From the NCBI GenBank assembly GCA_900541865.1, contig UQLO01000003.1:41480-105479 (forward strand): a stretch of 64,000 nt of DNA. Direction: 5' to 3'. Source of the stretch: an uncultured Porphyromonadaceae bacterium (GTDB taxonomy: Bacteria > Bacteroidota > Bacteroidia > Bacteroidales > Muribaculaceae). Below, one piece after another: positions 43,936-51,752 of the stretch; the stretch's first letter is position 1, and every line of letters begins with the position of its first letter. A model generated the notes under the pieces. That model searched no databases, was not told the origin of the DNA, and saw only the letters and a list, made by a program, of their open reading frames with translations. Made by a program: the position numbers and the translations under genes.

Positions 43936-44838
43936 ATGCAGTTAAGAAAATCATCCAAGAAGCAAGCCAAGATTAAGATGGCTCTGCAAGGCTGTGCTGG
44001 CTCTGGAAAGACTATGTCAGCACTGCTGTTAGCCTATGGGCTTTGTGGGGATTGGACTAAGATTGCAGTGATAGACAGTGAGAATAACTCGGCTGATCTA
44101 TATGCTCACTTAGGACAATACAATGTACTTCCCTTAGATGGGAAGTATGACCCCGAGACTTACATTGATGCCATAAAGGTCTGTGAAAAAGCCGGCATGG
44201 AGGTTATAATCATTGATTCTATGAGTCAGTGTTGGGACAATCTCCTTGAATACCATGCAGGTTTGCCTGGCAATTCATTCACCAATTGGCAAAAGGTTAC
44301 TCCAAGAATGACTTCTCTTATACAGATGATACTTGGTGTAAACTGCCATGTAATCTCCACAATGAGATGCAAGCAGGACTATGTTCTGTCAGAGAAGAAT
44401 GGCAAAATGGTGCCTGAGAAAGTAGGCTTAAAGGCAGTGATGAGGGATGGAATAGATTATGAATACACCATAGTCTTTGACATCAATATGAAGCATCAAG
44501 CCATAGCATCAAAGGACAGAACCAATATCTTTGCCAACAAGAGTGAGTTTGTCATTACTCCCACCACTGGAAAAATAATCCTTGATTGGTGTAATGATGG
44601 TGTCACATTGGAGATGATAAAGGCTGAAATCTCCAAGGCTGCGACCATTGAGCAACTTACATCAGTCTATAAGCAGTACCCAGAGTGGAATCAGCAACTC
44701 CTTGCTGACTTCACAAAGAGAAAGAATGAACTTCTACAGCCTAAAGAGGAGGTTCACCCCATCAACTATCAACCCAACTACAACAGAGTAAATCATGCAA
44801 GCCGTACTATCAACTTTGCAACTTCAGCCTGTCAGTAG
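43936..44838 (+). CDS. RecA-like AAA ATPase
   Basis: The 300-residue product has Walker A ALQGCAGSGKTMSALLLA (about 15-32), Walker B MEVIIIDSMSQ (about 92-102) and a RecA-type core. It resembles the Sak4-like single-strand annealing/recombination ATPases of phages and integrative elements. The start at 43936 is used because earlier in-frame codons are hydrophobic and implausible. Its 3' end overlaps the DUF3871 gene by 44 bp in another frame, so the two are coupled. Confidence 0.85.
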   Translation: MQLRKSSKKQAKIKMALQGCAGSGKTMSALLLAYGLCGDWTKIAVIDSENNSADLYAHLGQYNVLPLDGKYDPETYIDAIKVCEKAGMEVIIIDSMSQCWDNLLEYHAGLPGNSFTNWQKVTPRMTSLIQMILGVNCHVISTMRCKQDYVLSEKNGKMVPEKVGLKAVMRDGIDYEYTIVFDINMKHQAIASKDRTNIFANKSEFVITPTTGKIILDWCNDGVTLEMIKAEISKAATIEQLTSVYKQYPEWNQQLLADFTKRKNELLQPKEEVHPINYQPNYNRVNHASRTINFATSACQ

Positions 44839-45859
44839 GTATAATACCTTGCCAAGCAGACTGAATGAAGGTCTCAGAACTCCAATAGATGTTGAGGCCA
44901 TAGAGGTTGTGGAAGATGTAATCTTGCCACAATTCACCAAGAGACTCCCTTTCATTGAAGCCAATACCAAGGAAGTCAGCATAGGGCATCTCAAAAATGA
45001 GTGTGTTGTTCCGGTCTTCTCAAAAGATAATGAAGTGACTATCTCTCACCCCAACTTCATAGAGTCAGTATGGGAAGCAGCTACAAAGGTCTTTCCAAGA
45101 GAAAGCATCGAGAAACCTGCAATCAGAGTAAGCCATGTAGTCAAAGGAAGGACTCCCGAAGCACTCCATAAGAATGTAAAGGATCTTCTTGATGAAGACA
45201 AGACCATCTACTATGAGAGAATGATGTTTGCTTTTGAGATACCCTCTATCTGTGAGGACATTAGAGGCAATAGGCTCAATCTCACCATAGGTGGAGTTAG
45301 AGCATACAATCATGAAAATCTCTACTCCAAGAAGAATGCCGAGAAATTCAAAATCTTCATTGGCTTCAAGAACATGGTGTGCTGTAACCTCTGTGTTAGC
45401 ACAGATGGTTATCAGTCGGAGCTGAAGTGTATGGATGTGAGAGGCCTGTTCAACTCTGCTATAGCACTCTTTCAAGACTACAATATGGCCAAGCATCTCT
45501 ATGAGATGGGAGGACTGCAAGAGAGTTATATGACAGAACATCAGTTTGCTCAATTCTTGGGAAAGAGCAGACTATATGGCTTTCTGCCTAAGGCAGAGCA
45601 GAAGAAACTTCCTCAGATGCTCATGACTGACACTCAGATTGGCATGATTGCCAGGGCCTACTACAATGATGATAACTTTGCTCTTCCCCAAGGTAGCAAG
45701 GAAATCAACATGTGGAATGTGTACAATCTTCTGACAGGAGCCAACAAGTCTTCCTACATAGACAACTTCCTTGACAGAAGCCTCAATGCAACTCAGCTTG
45801 CATCTGGCCTCAATCAAGCCCTCTATGGTGACAATGAATACTCATGGTTCTTGAAATAA
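44795..45859 (+). CDS. DUF3871 family protein
   Basis: The 354-residue product matches what I know of DUF3871, a family largely restricted to Bacteroidota mobile elements: PAIRVSHVVKGRTPEALHKN, RMMFAFEIPSICEDIRGNRL, LTIGGVRAYNHENLYSKK and a C-terminal LTGANKSSYIDNFLDRSLNA. It is usually next to an AAA ATPase, as here. The molecular function is undetermined; replication or recombination of the element is plausible. The gene ends at a clear terminator. Confidence 0.88.
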   Translation: MQAVLSTLQLQPVSRYNTLPSRLNEGLRTPIDVEAIEVVEDVILPQFTKRLPFIEANTKEVSIGHLKNECVVPVFSKDNEVTISHPNFIESVWEAATKVFPRESIEKPAIRVSHVVKGRTPEALHKNVKDLLDEDKTIYYERMMFAFEIPSICEDIRGNRLNLTIGGVRAYNHENLYSKKNAEKFKIFIGFKNMVCCNLCVSTDGYQSELKCMDVRGLFNSAIALFQDYNMAKHLYEMGGLQESYMTEHQFAQFLGKSRLYGFLPKAEQKKLPQMLMTDTQIGMIARAYYNDDNFALPQGSKEINMWNVYNLLTGANKSSYIDNFLDRSLNATQLASGLNQALYGDNEYSWFLK

Positions 45860-45954
45860 TCTGTGGAACAATAGGCTTAGGATGGAATGCTATTGTGCTA
45901 CTGAGATTGTTTTCAATACTGCTGAGTATCTATAAGAAAAATACTAAACACAAG

Positions 45955-45997
45955 AGACGGAGCACCTATATATATAACGGTGTTCTGTCTTTTTTTA
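45955..45997 (+). terminator. Terminator of the ATPase-DUF3871 operon
   Basis: AGACGGAGCACC (45955-45966) pairs with GGTGTTCTGTCT (45979-45990; G-T pairs included) and is followed by seven T. Confidence 0.85.
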
Positions 45998-46007
45998 ATT
46001 AAAGAGA

Positions 46008-46280
46008 ATGAACATAGAGTTTACCAAAGAATACAAGACGGCAATGGCTCTTGAAGATGCCATTAATGACTATAGCTGGTCTCCACAGAGGTTTGCTGAA
46101 AGTTTAGGCTATATGCACAAGACAAATCAGCAGACTCTCATGAGAACCATCGTAGCAATAATCAAGAAGCTTAGTTCAGACACCCATTCTGTGGATCTGA
46201 GAAATAAGGCTTCGCAGGAGTTATGCAAAAGTATAATGAGTTCCGGACTTCTTGATGAACTCTCTCTCCCAATGGTGTGA
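46008..46280 (+). CDS. Hypothetical 90-residue accessory protein
   Basis: The family is unknown. It is small and helical (EYKTAMALEDAINDYSWSPQ, QQTLMRTIVAIIKKLSSDTH) and is the intact relative of the frameshifted gene at 17200-17556 in the neighbouring prophage. Finding the same gene in two unrelated elements of one array suggests a generally useful role for mobile DNA, perhaps against host defence, but nothing in the sequence shows it directly. Its stop is followed one base later by the start of the next gene. Confidence 0.8.
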   Translation: MNIEFTKEYKTAMALEDAINDYSWSPQRFAESLGYMHKTNQQTLMRTIVAIIKKLSSDTHSVDLRNKASQELCKSIMSSGLLDELSLPMV

Positions 46281-46281
46281 T

Positions 46282-46488
46282 ATGGAGCCAAGATACATCA
46301 TAATCATGGACTTCTCCACTGGAGAGTTGGTCAAAATCAAGTTGACAGACCAAGAGATTAAGACTTCAGAAGAATTTGAGGATTTCTCTGACTTTCTTTC
46401 AACACTTGAAGATAAATATGATTTCAGAGTTAAGGACAGTCTCTATATGACTGTTGAAGCTCTCTCTGAGAGGAGTTACAACTTATAA
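46282..46488 (+). CDS. Hypothetical 68-residue acidic accessory protein
   Basis: The product (MEPRYIIIMDFSTGELVKIK...) is acidic, with EEFEDFSDFLSTLEDKYDFR near the middle. I recall similar small acidic genes in other Bacteroidales mobile elements, without a function. It is translationally coupled to the 90-residue gene. Acidic, compact proteins of mobile elements can be DNA mimics, but no proof is present. Confidence 0.75.
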   Translation: MEPRYIIIMDFSTGELVKIKLTDQEIKTSEEFEDFSDFLSTLEDKYDFRVKDSLYMTVEALSERSYNL

Positions 46489-46981
46489 CTCTACATTTTA
46501 TCCATTATGATGGGAAATTCATAGTGGATAGCACTCTTGAAGATAAATCATCATTGATGGTTTATTGTTGGATGCTCCAATGGCAGTACTTTTGCACTGC
46601 TGTTGGGGCATTTTATTCTATGACAATCTTGAAGCCTATGCCTTAATGGGGCTGTAATATGTCTATTAGCTTAAAATTCAGAGGTCAAGCAATGGATTAT
46701 TCGCATAAAAGTACTAACTTTGCAAGTGTAAAATCAATAAATTGATTAGCCAATGAATTAACAAACTGATAATGACATATTAAAGAAGTGTTTGCTTCTT
46801 ACAAGTAGCTTTCAGAAATCGCCAAATTACATGAAATATACCTACTTTGTAATGAGTGAATGCTTACACCCTCACAGGTGTAGGCTTCTCTTGTTTGTAG
46901 GTATAAGGTGTTTGGCGATGCCTTGAAAGCTCAATCAAGATTGCCTGCACCTCTTTTTTATCTCCTTTAATATGTGAAAAT
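46489..46981. other. Intergenic region with terminator and promoter
   Basis: No gene is seen. A hairpin near 46572-46613 (TGCTCCAA with TTGGGGCA and inner GCAGT/ACTGC) runs into TTTTATT and should end the upstream unit. A -7 element TAACTTTG near 46713 may start the membrane-protein cluster. Its -33 box is weak. Confidence 0.55.
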
Positions 46982-47368
46982 ATGGACCCAATCGAAGCAA
47001 TTAAAACTTGTGTAATCAAGAAACCTCTTTCTTTTAAAGGAAGAGCAACCCGAAGTGAATACTTTGGATTCGCCTGTTCATGGGCAGCCTTTGTGCTTGG
47101 CTTTGGATGCCTTATGCCATGGATGGTCAATGGGCTAAAAATAAGTGAGAATTTTCTGATCATTATATGGGCAATAGTTTTCTTTGGAGGACTTATTCCT
47201 CTCATTAGTGCAACAGTCCGCAGATTGAGAGACACAGCTTGCAGTGGATGGATGATTTTCATCTTCTTAGTTCCTATTGCTGGTCCATTCATGCTGTTAT
47301 GGTTGCTCAAAGGTGAGACCATACCTCCGACTGAAGTTCAAGAAGAACTCAAAGAAAGTGTATCATAA
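46982..47368 (+). CDS. DUF805 family membrane protein
   Basis: The 128-residue product carries the DUF805 hallmarks: FKGRATRSEYFGFACSWAAF at the N-terminus, then helices, and RRLRDTACSGWMIFIFLVPI near the C-terminus. Three to four transmembrane helices are expected. DUF805 proteins are inner-membrane and of unknown function. It leads a run of small membrane-protein genes and is separated from the next start by one base. Confidence 0.9.
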   Translation: MDPIEAIKTCVIKKPLSFKGRATRSEYFGFACSWAAFVLGFGCLMPWMVNGLKISENFLIIIWAIVFFGGLIPLISATVRRLRDTACSGWMIFIFLVPIAGPFMLLWLLKGETIPPTEVQEELKESVS

Positions 47369-47369
47369 T

Positions 47370-47927
47370 ATGGAACAATCATTCTCATTCAGATATATCA
47401 AACTTGGCATTGGCTTGGTTTTACTTCTTGGGAGCTCAATAGCTCCTGGAATGGCTCAATACATGCTCATGTTATTGGGTGGTGTAGCACTTCTGACTGC
47501 CTTTGCCAGTTTTGGCAACTATACTTACAGAGGTTTCCCAACTAAAGCAATATACAAAATAGGTAGATACACTTTGGCTGTGTTTTTATTGGCTTTAGCA
47601 GTCATTCAGATCTATGTGCAAATTGCTATGCCAAATAGCGTGCATTACTCTCCATATTCTACGATTGTTGATGCAGCATTAATTGCCTATCTACTCATGT
47701 TCAAACCATCTGAGAGTAGTAGTGGAACAAAGCTTTTAAAGAGCTTTGGTTATGCTTTAATCCTAATAGGAGTGAATGCATTACAGACATCAAAGACAAT
47801 GGTAACTCACTTTACATACACTGCCGAAGAGCCCAATTGGGGGGCAATAATGGCCATTTGTGCAATAATGTTCATAGGTATTGTTTGTATCATATTTGGA
47901 GGGAAGAGACATGTTGGAATGGCTTAA
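47370..47927 (+). CDS. Integral membrane protein, unknown function (185 residues)
   Basis: Five or six hydrophobic segments are visible (YIKLGIGLVLLLGSSIAPGM, MLMLLGGVALLTAFASFGNY, AVFLLALAVIQIYVQIAMPN, and two near the C-terminus). No family is recognised. It starts one base after the DUF805 stop, and the next gene overlaps its 3' end, so it is in a coupled operon. The start at 47370 is preferred over 47277 because the extra residues lie inside the DUF805 gene. Confidence 0.75.
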   Translation: MEQSFSFRYIKLGIGLVLLLGSSIAPGMAQYMLMLLGGVALLTAFASFGNYTYRGFPTKAIYKIGRYTLAVFLLALAVIQIYVQIAMPNSVHYSPYSTIVDAALIAYLLMFKPSESSSGTKLLKSFGYALILIGVNALQTSKTMVTHFTYTAEEPNWGAIMAICAIMFIGIVCIIFGGKRHVGMA

Positions 47928-48135
47928 AGAAACTCTTTGTGGTATAGCCCTATTAGTGGGATTATTTATCTGCTACACCCTCTATGTCAAGTTTACTCAA
48001 GTCTTTGATGAAAACAGCAAAAGGGGTGAAAAAGCAAGGATAATAGGCAAGATTGGAGGAGGAGCATTTCTGATTTATCTTGCCTTATGTATACTAGGTG
48101 GAATCATTGCATTAGTCTTTTGGCTGTGCTCATAA
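47911..48135 (+). CDS. Small membrane protein (74 residues)
   Basis: Two hydrophobic segments (LCGIALLVGLFICYTLYVKF and GGGAFLIYLALCILGGIIAL) flank a charged cytoplasmic loop. The gene overlaps the upstream gene by 17 bp. No family is recognised. Confidence 0.7.
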   Translation: MLEWLKETLCGIALLVGLFICYTLYVKFTQVFDENSKRGEKARIIGKIGGGAFLIYLALCILGGIIALVFWLCS

Positions 48136-48145
48136 ATTAAATTAA

Positions 48146-48544
48146 ATGAACATCCCATTACAATACTCAATAGATAAGGTTGGGTTGCCTCTGATAGTAA
48201 CATCAAGCAAGCCCAGCCTTTGCTTTCTCGTTGATACTGGAGCCACTCACAATATTGTGTTCTCTTATGTATATGATGAGTTGAAACCTTTATTTTCCTC
48301 AACTCTACCTCAATCAAGATTAATTGGGATAGATGGAGTGGAGAAGAAAACTAATCAAGTAGAAACAACCATTTCTTTTGATGGAAAGGACGTCTCAACA
48401 TCTTTCTCTGTGTTAAATGCAACAGAAGCAGTGATGCAAGTCCAAAAAGAGAGTGGCATACAGATTCATGGTATTCTTGGCATACCTTTCCTCACTAAGA
48501 ATAAGTGGATTTTAGATTTCAATAAACTAACTTTGCAATGCTAA
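48146..48544 (+). CDS. Retropepsin-like aspartic protease
   Basis: The 132-residue product has one aspartic protease half-site, CFLVDTGATHNIVF (DTGA; D near residue 29), and the later IHGILGIPFLTKNK block corresponding to the psi-loop partner ILG. It matches the single-domain retropepsin-like proteins of bacteria, which act as dimers. No signal peptide or membrane anchor is visible. It lies between small membrane-protein genes, so these may be substrates, but that is inference. Confidence 0.85.
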   Translation: MNIPLQYSIDKVGLPLIVTSSKPSLCFLVDTGATHNIVFSYVYDELKPLFSSTLPQSRLIGIDGVEKKTNQVETTISFDGKDVSTSFSVLNATEAVMQVQKESGIQIHGILGIPFLTKNKWILDFNKLTLQC

Positions 48545-48598
48545 CTTTGATTTCTATAAGGAATAATCACGAGTTCGCGTTGCATTTCATTAATTATT

Positions 48599-49234
48599 AT
48601 GAATGACATTTATCCAATCAACTCTGAACAGATAGAATTGGCGAAGAATCTCCATTGCTATCTTCGAAAAATAGATAAAAAATATGGTAGTCCTGTAATA
48701 GTTGGAAGGAAAGACATGATTGATGGAACTTTCGAGATCCTAACGGGGATTATGCCCCTTGCCGGATGTGAGTATTCATACGAGGTGAATCACAAAGCTT
48801 TTGCTGGATATTACAGCACTATATATTTAACAAGGGGTGGTGATAAATATTCTTTTTCCAGAGTAGATGCCAGTGCGACAGAAGATGATATTTCAGTAGG
48901 TCTGTGCTCTAAAGGTGGAGTGATGACTATTGAAAAAATATGGCAAGTTTATCTCTTTGCAACAATATATCGCATATTCCAAGGAGCAGAATGGAATCGT
49001 GCATTACCTGTATATGAATTAGCTGATTTGATTGAACAATATGGCAAGTCAGCCAAAGACTATATGCCTATGATTATATACAATCCCACTGCGAATCTAT
49101 GTACCATCATGTGTCATTGGTGGTATCAAAATTTGCCATTGGAATTGGCACTAAGGCTTGAGTTTGCATCATATCGAATATTTCCTTATAGGACAAAACG
49201 AATTTCAACTGCACAAAAAATCCTTGAAGTCTGA
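48599..49234 (+). CDS. Hypothetical 211-residue protein, with an in-frame extension of tandem repeats after its stop
   Basis: The family is unknown. The protein is soluble, alpha/beta (KIWQVYLFATIYRIFQGAEW, HWWYQNLPLELALRLEFASY). It stops at TGA 49232-49234. The same frame then stays open for 50 codons to TAG at 49385, giving NKTEADEI repeated four times and a short tail (NRKFKDGYFKSYND). Either the TGA is a recent mutation that truncated a longer protein, or it is read through. The gene lies in the cluster of small membrane-protein genes. Confidence 0.7.
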   Translation: MNDIYPINSEQIELAKNLHCYLRKIDKKYGSPVIVGRKDMIDGTFEILTGIMPLAGCEYSYEVNHKAFAGYYSTIYLTRGGDKYSFSRVDASATEDDISVGLCSKGGVMTIEKIWQVYLFATIYRIFQGAEWNRALPVYELADLIEQYGKSAKDYMPMIIYNPTANLCTIMCHWWYQNLPLELALRLEFASYRIFPYRTKRISTAQKILEV

Positions 49235-49246
49235 GATTACCACAAT

Positions 49247-49342
49247 AATAAGACAGAAGCAGATGAAATCAATAAGACAGAAGCAGATGAAATCAATAAG
49301 ACAGAAGCAGATGAAATCAATAAGACAGAAGCAGATGAAATC
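49247..49342. repeat. Four tandem copies of a 24-bp unit
   Basis: The unit AATAAGACAGAAGCAGATGA... repeats without change four times. In the frame of the upstream gene it encodes NKTEADEI. Such arrays gain or lose copies by slippage. Confidence 0.95.
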
Positions 49343-49358
49343 AACCGAAAATTCAAAG

Positions 49359-49730
49359 ATGGCTACTTCAAAAGCTATAATGATTAGAATCTGCATACTA
49401 GTGCTATGCATTATGTTTATGTTTATGTTCCTTGATGAGAAATATGTTTGGATAGGAGACTGTGCTGCAATATGCTATTACAAACCATTGACTATGTGGG
49501 ATAGAATAGTTTTTGCAGTGATAGGTCTTGTCGGTCTATTATTCTCCATAAAACTGACCAAGCCTAAAAGAGCAGGAACAATTCTGCTGAGTGGGTTATA
49601 TGCCGCCATTATTATAGCTTTCAGCATCTTCGGGAACCAACTACTAGAGATGCCTACAGAGCATTGGCCACATGAATACCACCCTCAGCCAATAGGTATC
49701 CAAAAGAATCTTCCAAAAGGTGATTTATGA
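49359..49730 (+). CDS. Small membrane protein (123 residues)
   Basis: The start at 49359 (MATSKAIMIRICIL) follows the tandem repeat. Three hydrophobic segments (IMIRICILVLCIMFMFMFLD, MWDRIVFAVIGLVGLLFSIK, AGTILLSGLYAAIIIAFSIF) and a polar His/Pro-rich tail are present. It overlaps the next gene by four bases. No family is recognised. The longer frame from 49158 would translate the repeat as IRQKQMKS, which is judged less likely. Confidence 0.7.
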   Translation: MATSKAIMIRICILVLCIMFMFMFLDEKYVWIGDCAAICYYKPLTMWDRIVFAVIGLVGLLFSIKLTKPKRAGTILLSGLYAAIIIAFSIFGNQLLEMPTEHWPHEYHPQPIGIQKNLPKGDL

Positions 49731-50068
49731 AAAAGATAATAACATCTACTGCCATCTTGATTATAACACCATTGTTATCATTCGTCGGCATACTTATTGT
49801 TGGCACCCTAATTGGAAATATCATCAATCCAATCAATCATAACCATTATGAGTGTGTATGTGATGATTCTCCAGTCCTTTCTGAACCACAAGCCTATGTG
49901 ATTGGTCTAATCTTCTTTGCTTTAATAATGACAGGCATTTACTTCTTTATAAGAGCATTGAAACTCCCCAAACCACAAAACGGAATAGCATTGACAACCC
50001 TCTCAATAATCAATGCTTTGGCATGTCTAATGGCAATTCAAGCCTTTACCACGACTATAAGTGGATAA
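49727..50068 (+). CDS. Small membrane protein (113 residues)
   Basis: Three hydrophobic segments (STAILIITPLLSFVGILIVG, YVIGLIFFALIMTGIYFFIR, ALTTLSIINALACLMAIQAF) surround a short exposed loop with NHNHYECVCDD. It is coupled to the previous gene (ATGA overlap) and is the last gene of element 2. No family is recognised. Confidence 0.7.
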   Translation: MKKIITSTAILIITPLLSFVGILIVGTLIGNIINPINHNHYECVCDDSPVLSEPQAYVIGLIFFALIMTGIYFFIRALKLPKPQNGIALTTLSIINALACLMAIQAFTTTISG

Positions 50069-50079
50069 GAGTGCAAAAA

Positions 50080-50131
50080 TGCGCAGATAAAACGGACTAT
50101 TTATACTATCAATAGGGGTTTTACCTGCGCA
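50080..50131. repeat. 51-bp palindrome copy 3, inverted, at the right end of element 2
   Basis: GCGCAGATAAAA (50081-50092) and TTTTACCTGCGC (50119-50130) are the arms of copies 1 and 2 in opposite orientation. This places the family at the end of the element as well as around the helicase gene. Confidence 0.85.
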
Positions 50132-50136
50132 GACAC

Positions 50137-50166
50137 TTGTAATCTTTAATCCATTATATTAACTTT
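50137..50166 (+). promoter_or_regulatory. Outward promoter at the right end of element 2
   Basis: TTG, 20 nt, TAACTTTG (ending about 50166) points toward the att copy at 50321. If the element circularises, the att core is joined to the region upstream of the integrase at 39686, so this promoter would then read into that integrase. Confidence 0.6.
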
Positions 50167-50320
50167 GCAATATCATTCTCCTAGGTTTTGGAGGGTGTTA
50201 TATCAACAGGAATATTAACCCAGAAAGCATGAAGTGTTTTCTAAAATGTTTTATCCAGCAGGAATGAAATAGCCATTAACACACTGATACTCAGCAATAG
50301 ATTGACTCTCAAATTTATTA

Positions 50321-50363
50321 CTGAAAATCCTTGTGTCCCCGGTTCGATTCCTGGTGGCACCAC
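50321..50363 (+). repeat. Attachment site copy 2: 3' half of tRNA-Phe(GAA)
   Basis: It is identical over 43 bp to 39526-39568, and the flanking bases differ on both sides, so the shared core is exactly 43 bp. It separates element 2 from element 3. Confidence 0.92.
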
Positions 50364-50371
50364 TTGAAGGC

Positions 50372-50420
50372 AAAAGCGCTTGCAGTCAGTTAGTTAACAA
50401 CGGCGGCAAGCGCTTTTTCT
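50372..50420 (+). terminator. Terminator after attachment site copy 2
   Basis: AAAAGCGCTTGC (50372-50383) pairs with GCAAGCGCTTTT (50406-50417), followed by TCTTT. It plays the same role as the terminator after copy 1. Confidence 0.85.
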
Positions 50421-50472
50421 TTGTGCCTACCTGCGACACAAAATCTAAGAAAAACCCCAAAAAGTGTCCAAA

Positions 50473-50500
50473 ACTGTCCAAAAGTGCCAAAAAGTGCCAA
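50473..50500 (+). repeat. 28-bp inverted repeat, left copy
   Basis: ACTGTCCAAAAGTGCC... recurs as an exact reverse complement at 52231-52258. Within it AAAGTGCCAA is tandemly duplicated. It lies between the att site and the integrase start and is a candidate integrase arm site. Confidence 0.9.
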
Positions 50501-50549
50501 GTTTATGATGTGCAAAATGATGTGCATTCGAGGACTAAAATCTGTTTCT

Positions 50550-51752
50550 ATGGCAACAATCAATCTCTTTCTCGACTGCCGCCGCCCGCGCAAGGATGGC
50601 TGCGCCCAAGTAAAACTCTCTGTTAACCATGCCGAGGGCAACAAGCCGATTCCGCTGGGCATTCATATCCTTCCGTGCCAATGGGACGCCGAGGCCCGCC
50701 AGGTGAGCTCAGTCCATCCGCTGCACTCCCGGCTCAACCTGACTCTGCGCCGGCTGAAGCTGACCGCCGACGAGGCGCTGATTGGCTGCGGGCGGATGTC
50801 GCTGGCCGATACGATGACGACACTGAGGGCGGCGTTGTTCCCGGAGCAAGCGCCCCGCGCCCCGCGCAAGCTCTCACTGGTGCTGGAGGCGGTGCGAGCC
50901 TTTGCCGCCCTCAAGTCGGAGCGCTCGACGCGGCTCACCTATGAGCGGACGGCGGCTCACATCGAGCGCTTCCGCCCCGCGGCACGTCTGGAGCAGGTGT
51001 CCCGTACTTGGCTGACGGAGTTCGACGCACATATGGCCGAGGCCGGACTGGCCCCTAACTCGCGGGCTATGATGATGCGAAATCTGCGCGCGGTGTTCAA
51101 TTACGCCATCGACGAGGGGTTGACGTCTAACTATCCCTTTCGCAAATACAAAATCAAGTCGGTGCCGACGGCTAAACGCAATCTGCCCGCAGACAAGCTC
51201 CGCGAGCTGCTGACCTTCGAGGTAGAGGATTGGCAGCGGCCATACCTGGACTTCTTCCGACTGTCGTTTTTCTTGATTGGCACCAACGCCAAGGACATTC
51301 TCCACCTGCCGGCGGGAGCGGACGCCGGTGGTCGCATTGTTTTCAACCGCGCAAAAACCAAACGGCTCTACTCCATCCGCATCGAGCCGGAGGCTGCCGA
51401 GGTGATAAACCGCATGAGGGGACGCGACCACCTGCTCGACATCATGGACGTTCGCTCGGACTATATGCAGTTCATCCGTCAGTGCAACCACGCGCTCCAG
51501 TTGGTCGGCACCCATAGCCGCAAGGGGCGCAAGCCGGAAGGCGAACCGCTATGCCCCGGAATCACTACCTACTGGGCGCGGCATAGCTGGGCGACCATCG
51601 CCGCCTCTCTCGACATCCCCAAGGAGACGATTGCGGCGGCGCTGGGCCACGGCGGTCATTCGGTGACGGACATCTACATCGACTTCGACCAGCGCAAGGT
51701 GGACGAGGCCAACCGCCGCGTCATCGACTGGGTGCTCTACAGCAAGCGCTGA
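50550..51752 (+). CDS. Tyrosine recombinase/integrase of element 3
   Basis: This 400-residue integrase shares the layout of the enzyme at 39686 but differs greatly in sequence and is GC-rich. The N-terminal arm domain is MATINLFLDCRRPRKDGCAQ. Catalytic motifs are YWARHSWATIAA (Arg II), LGHGGHS and Tyr in TDIYID. The first catalytic Arg is again missing (FFLIGTNAKDIL), as in IntDOT-like proteins. The start at 50550 is chosen because the residues upstream translate the 28-bp repeat. It should act on the same tRNA-Phe core as the enzyme of element 2. Confidence 0.92.
   Translation: MATINLFLDCRRPRKDGCAQVKLSVNHAEGNKPIPLGIHILPCQWDAEARQVSSVHPLHSRLNLTLRRLKLTADEALIGCGRMSLADTMTTLRAALFPEQAPRAPRKLSLVLEAVRAFAALKSERSTRLTYERTAAHIERFRPAARLEQVSRTWLTEFDAHMAEAGLAPNSRAMMMRNLRAVFNYAIDEGLTSNYPFRKYKIKSVPTAKRNLPADKLRELLTFEVEDWQRPYLDFFRLSFFLIGTNAKDILHLPAGADAGGRIVFNRAKTKRLYSIRIEPEAAEVINRMRGRDHLLDIMDVRSDYMQFIRQCNHALQLVGTHSRKGRKPEGEPLCPGITTYWARHSWATIAASLDIPKETIAAALGHGGHSVTDIYIDFDQRKVDEANRRVIDWVLYSKR

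Noticed and set aside
49158..49358. N-terminal extension with IRQKQMKS repeats on the membrane protein at 49359
   Set aside because: It would translate the end of the upstream gene and the tandem repeat; the internal start precedes a normal membrane protein.
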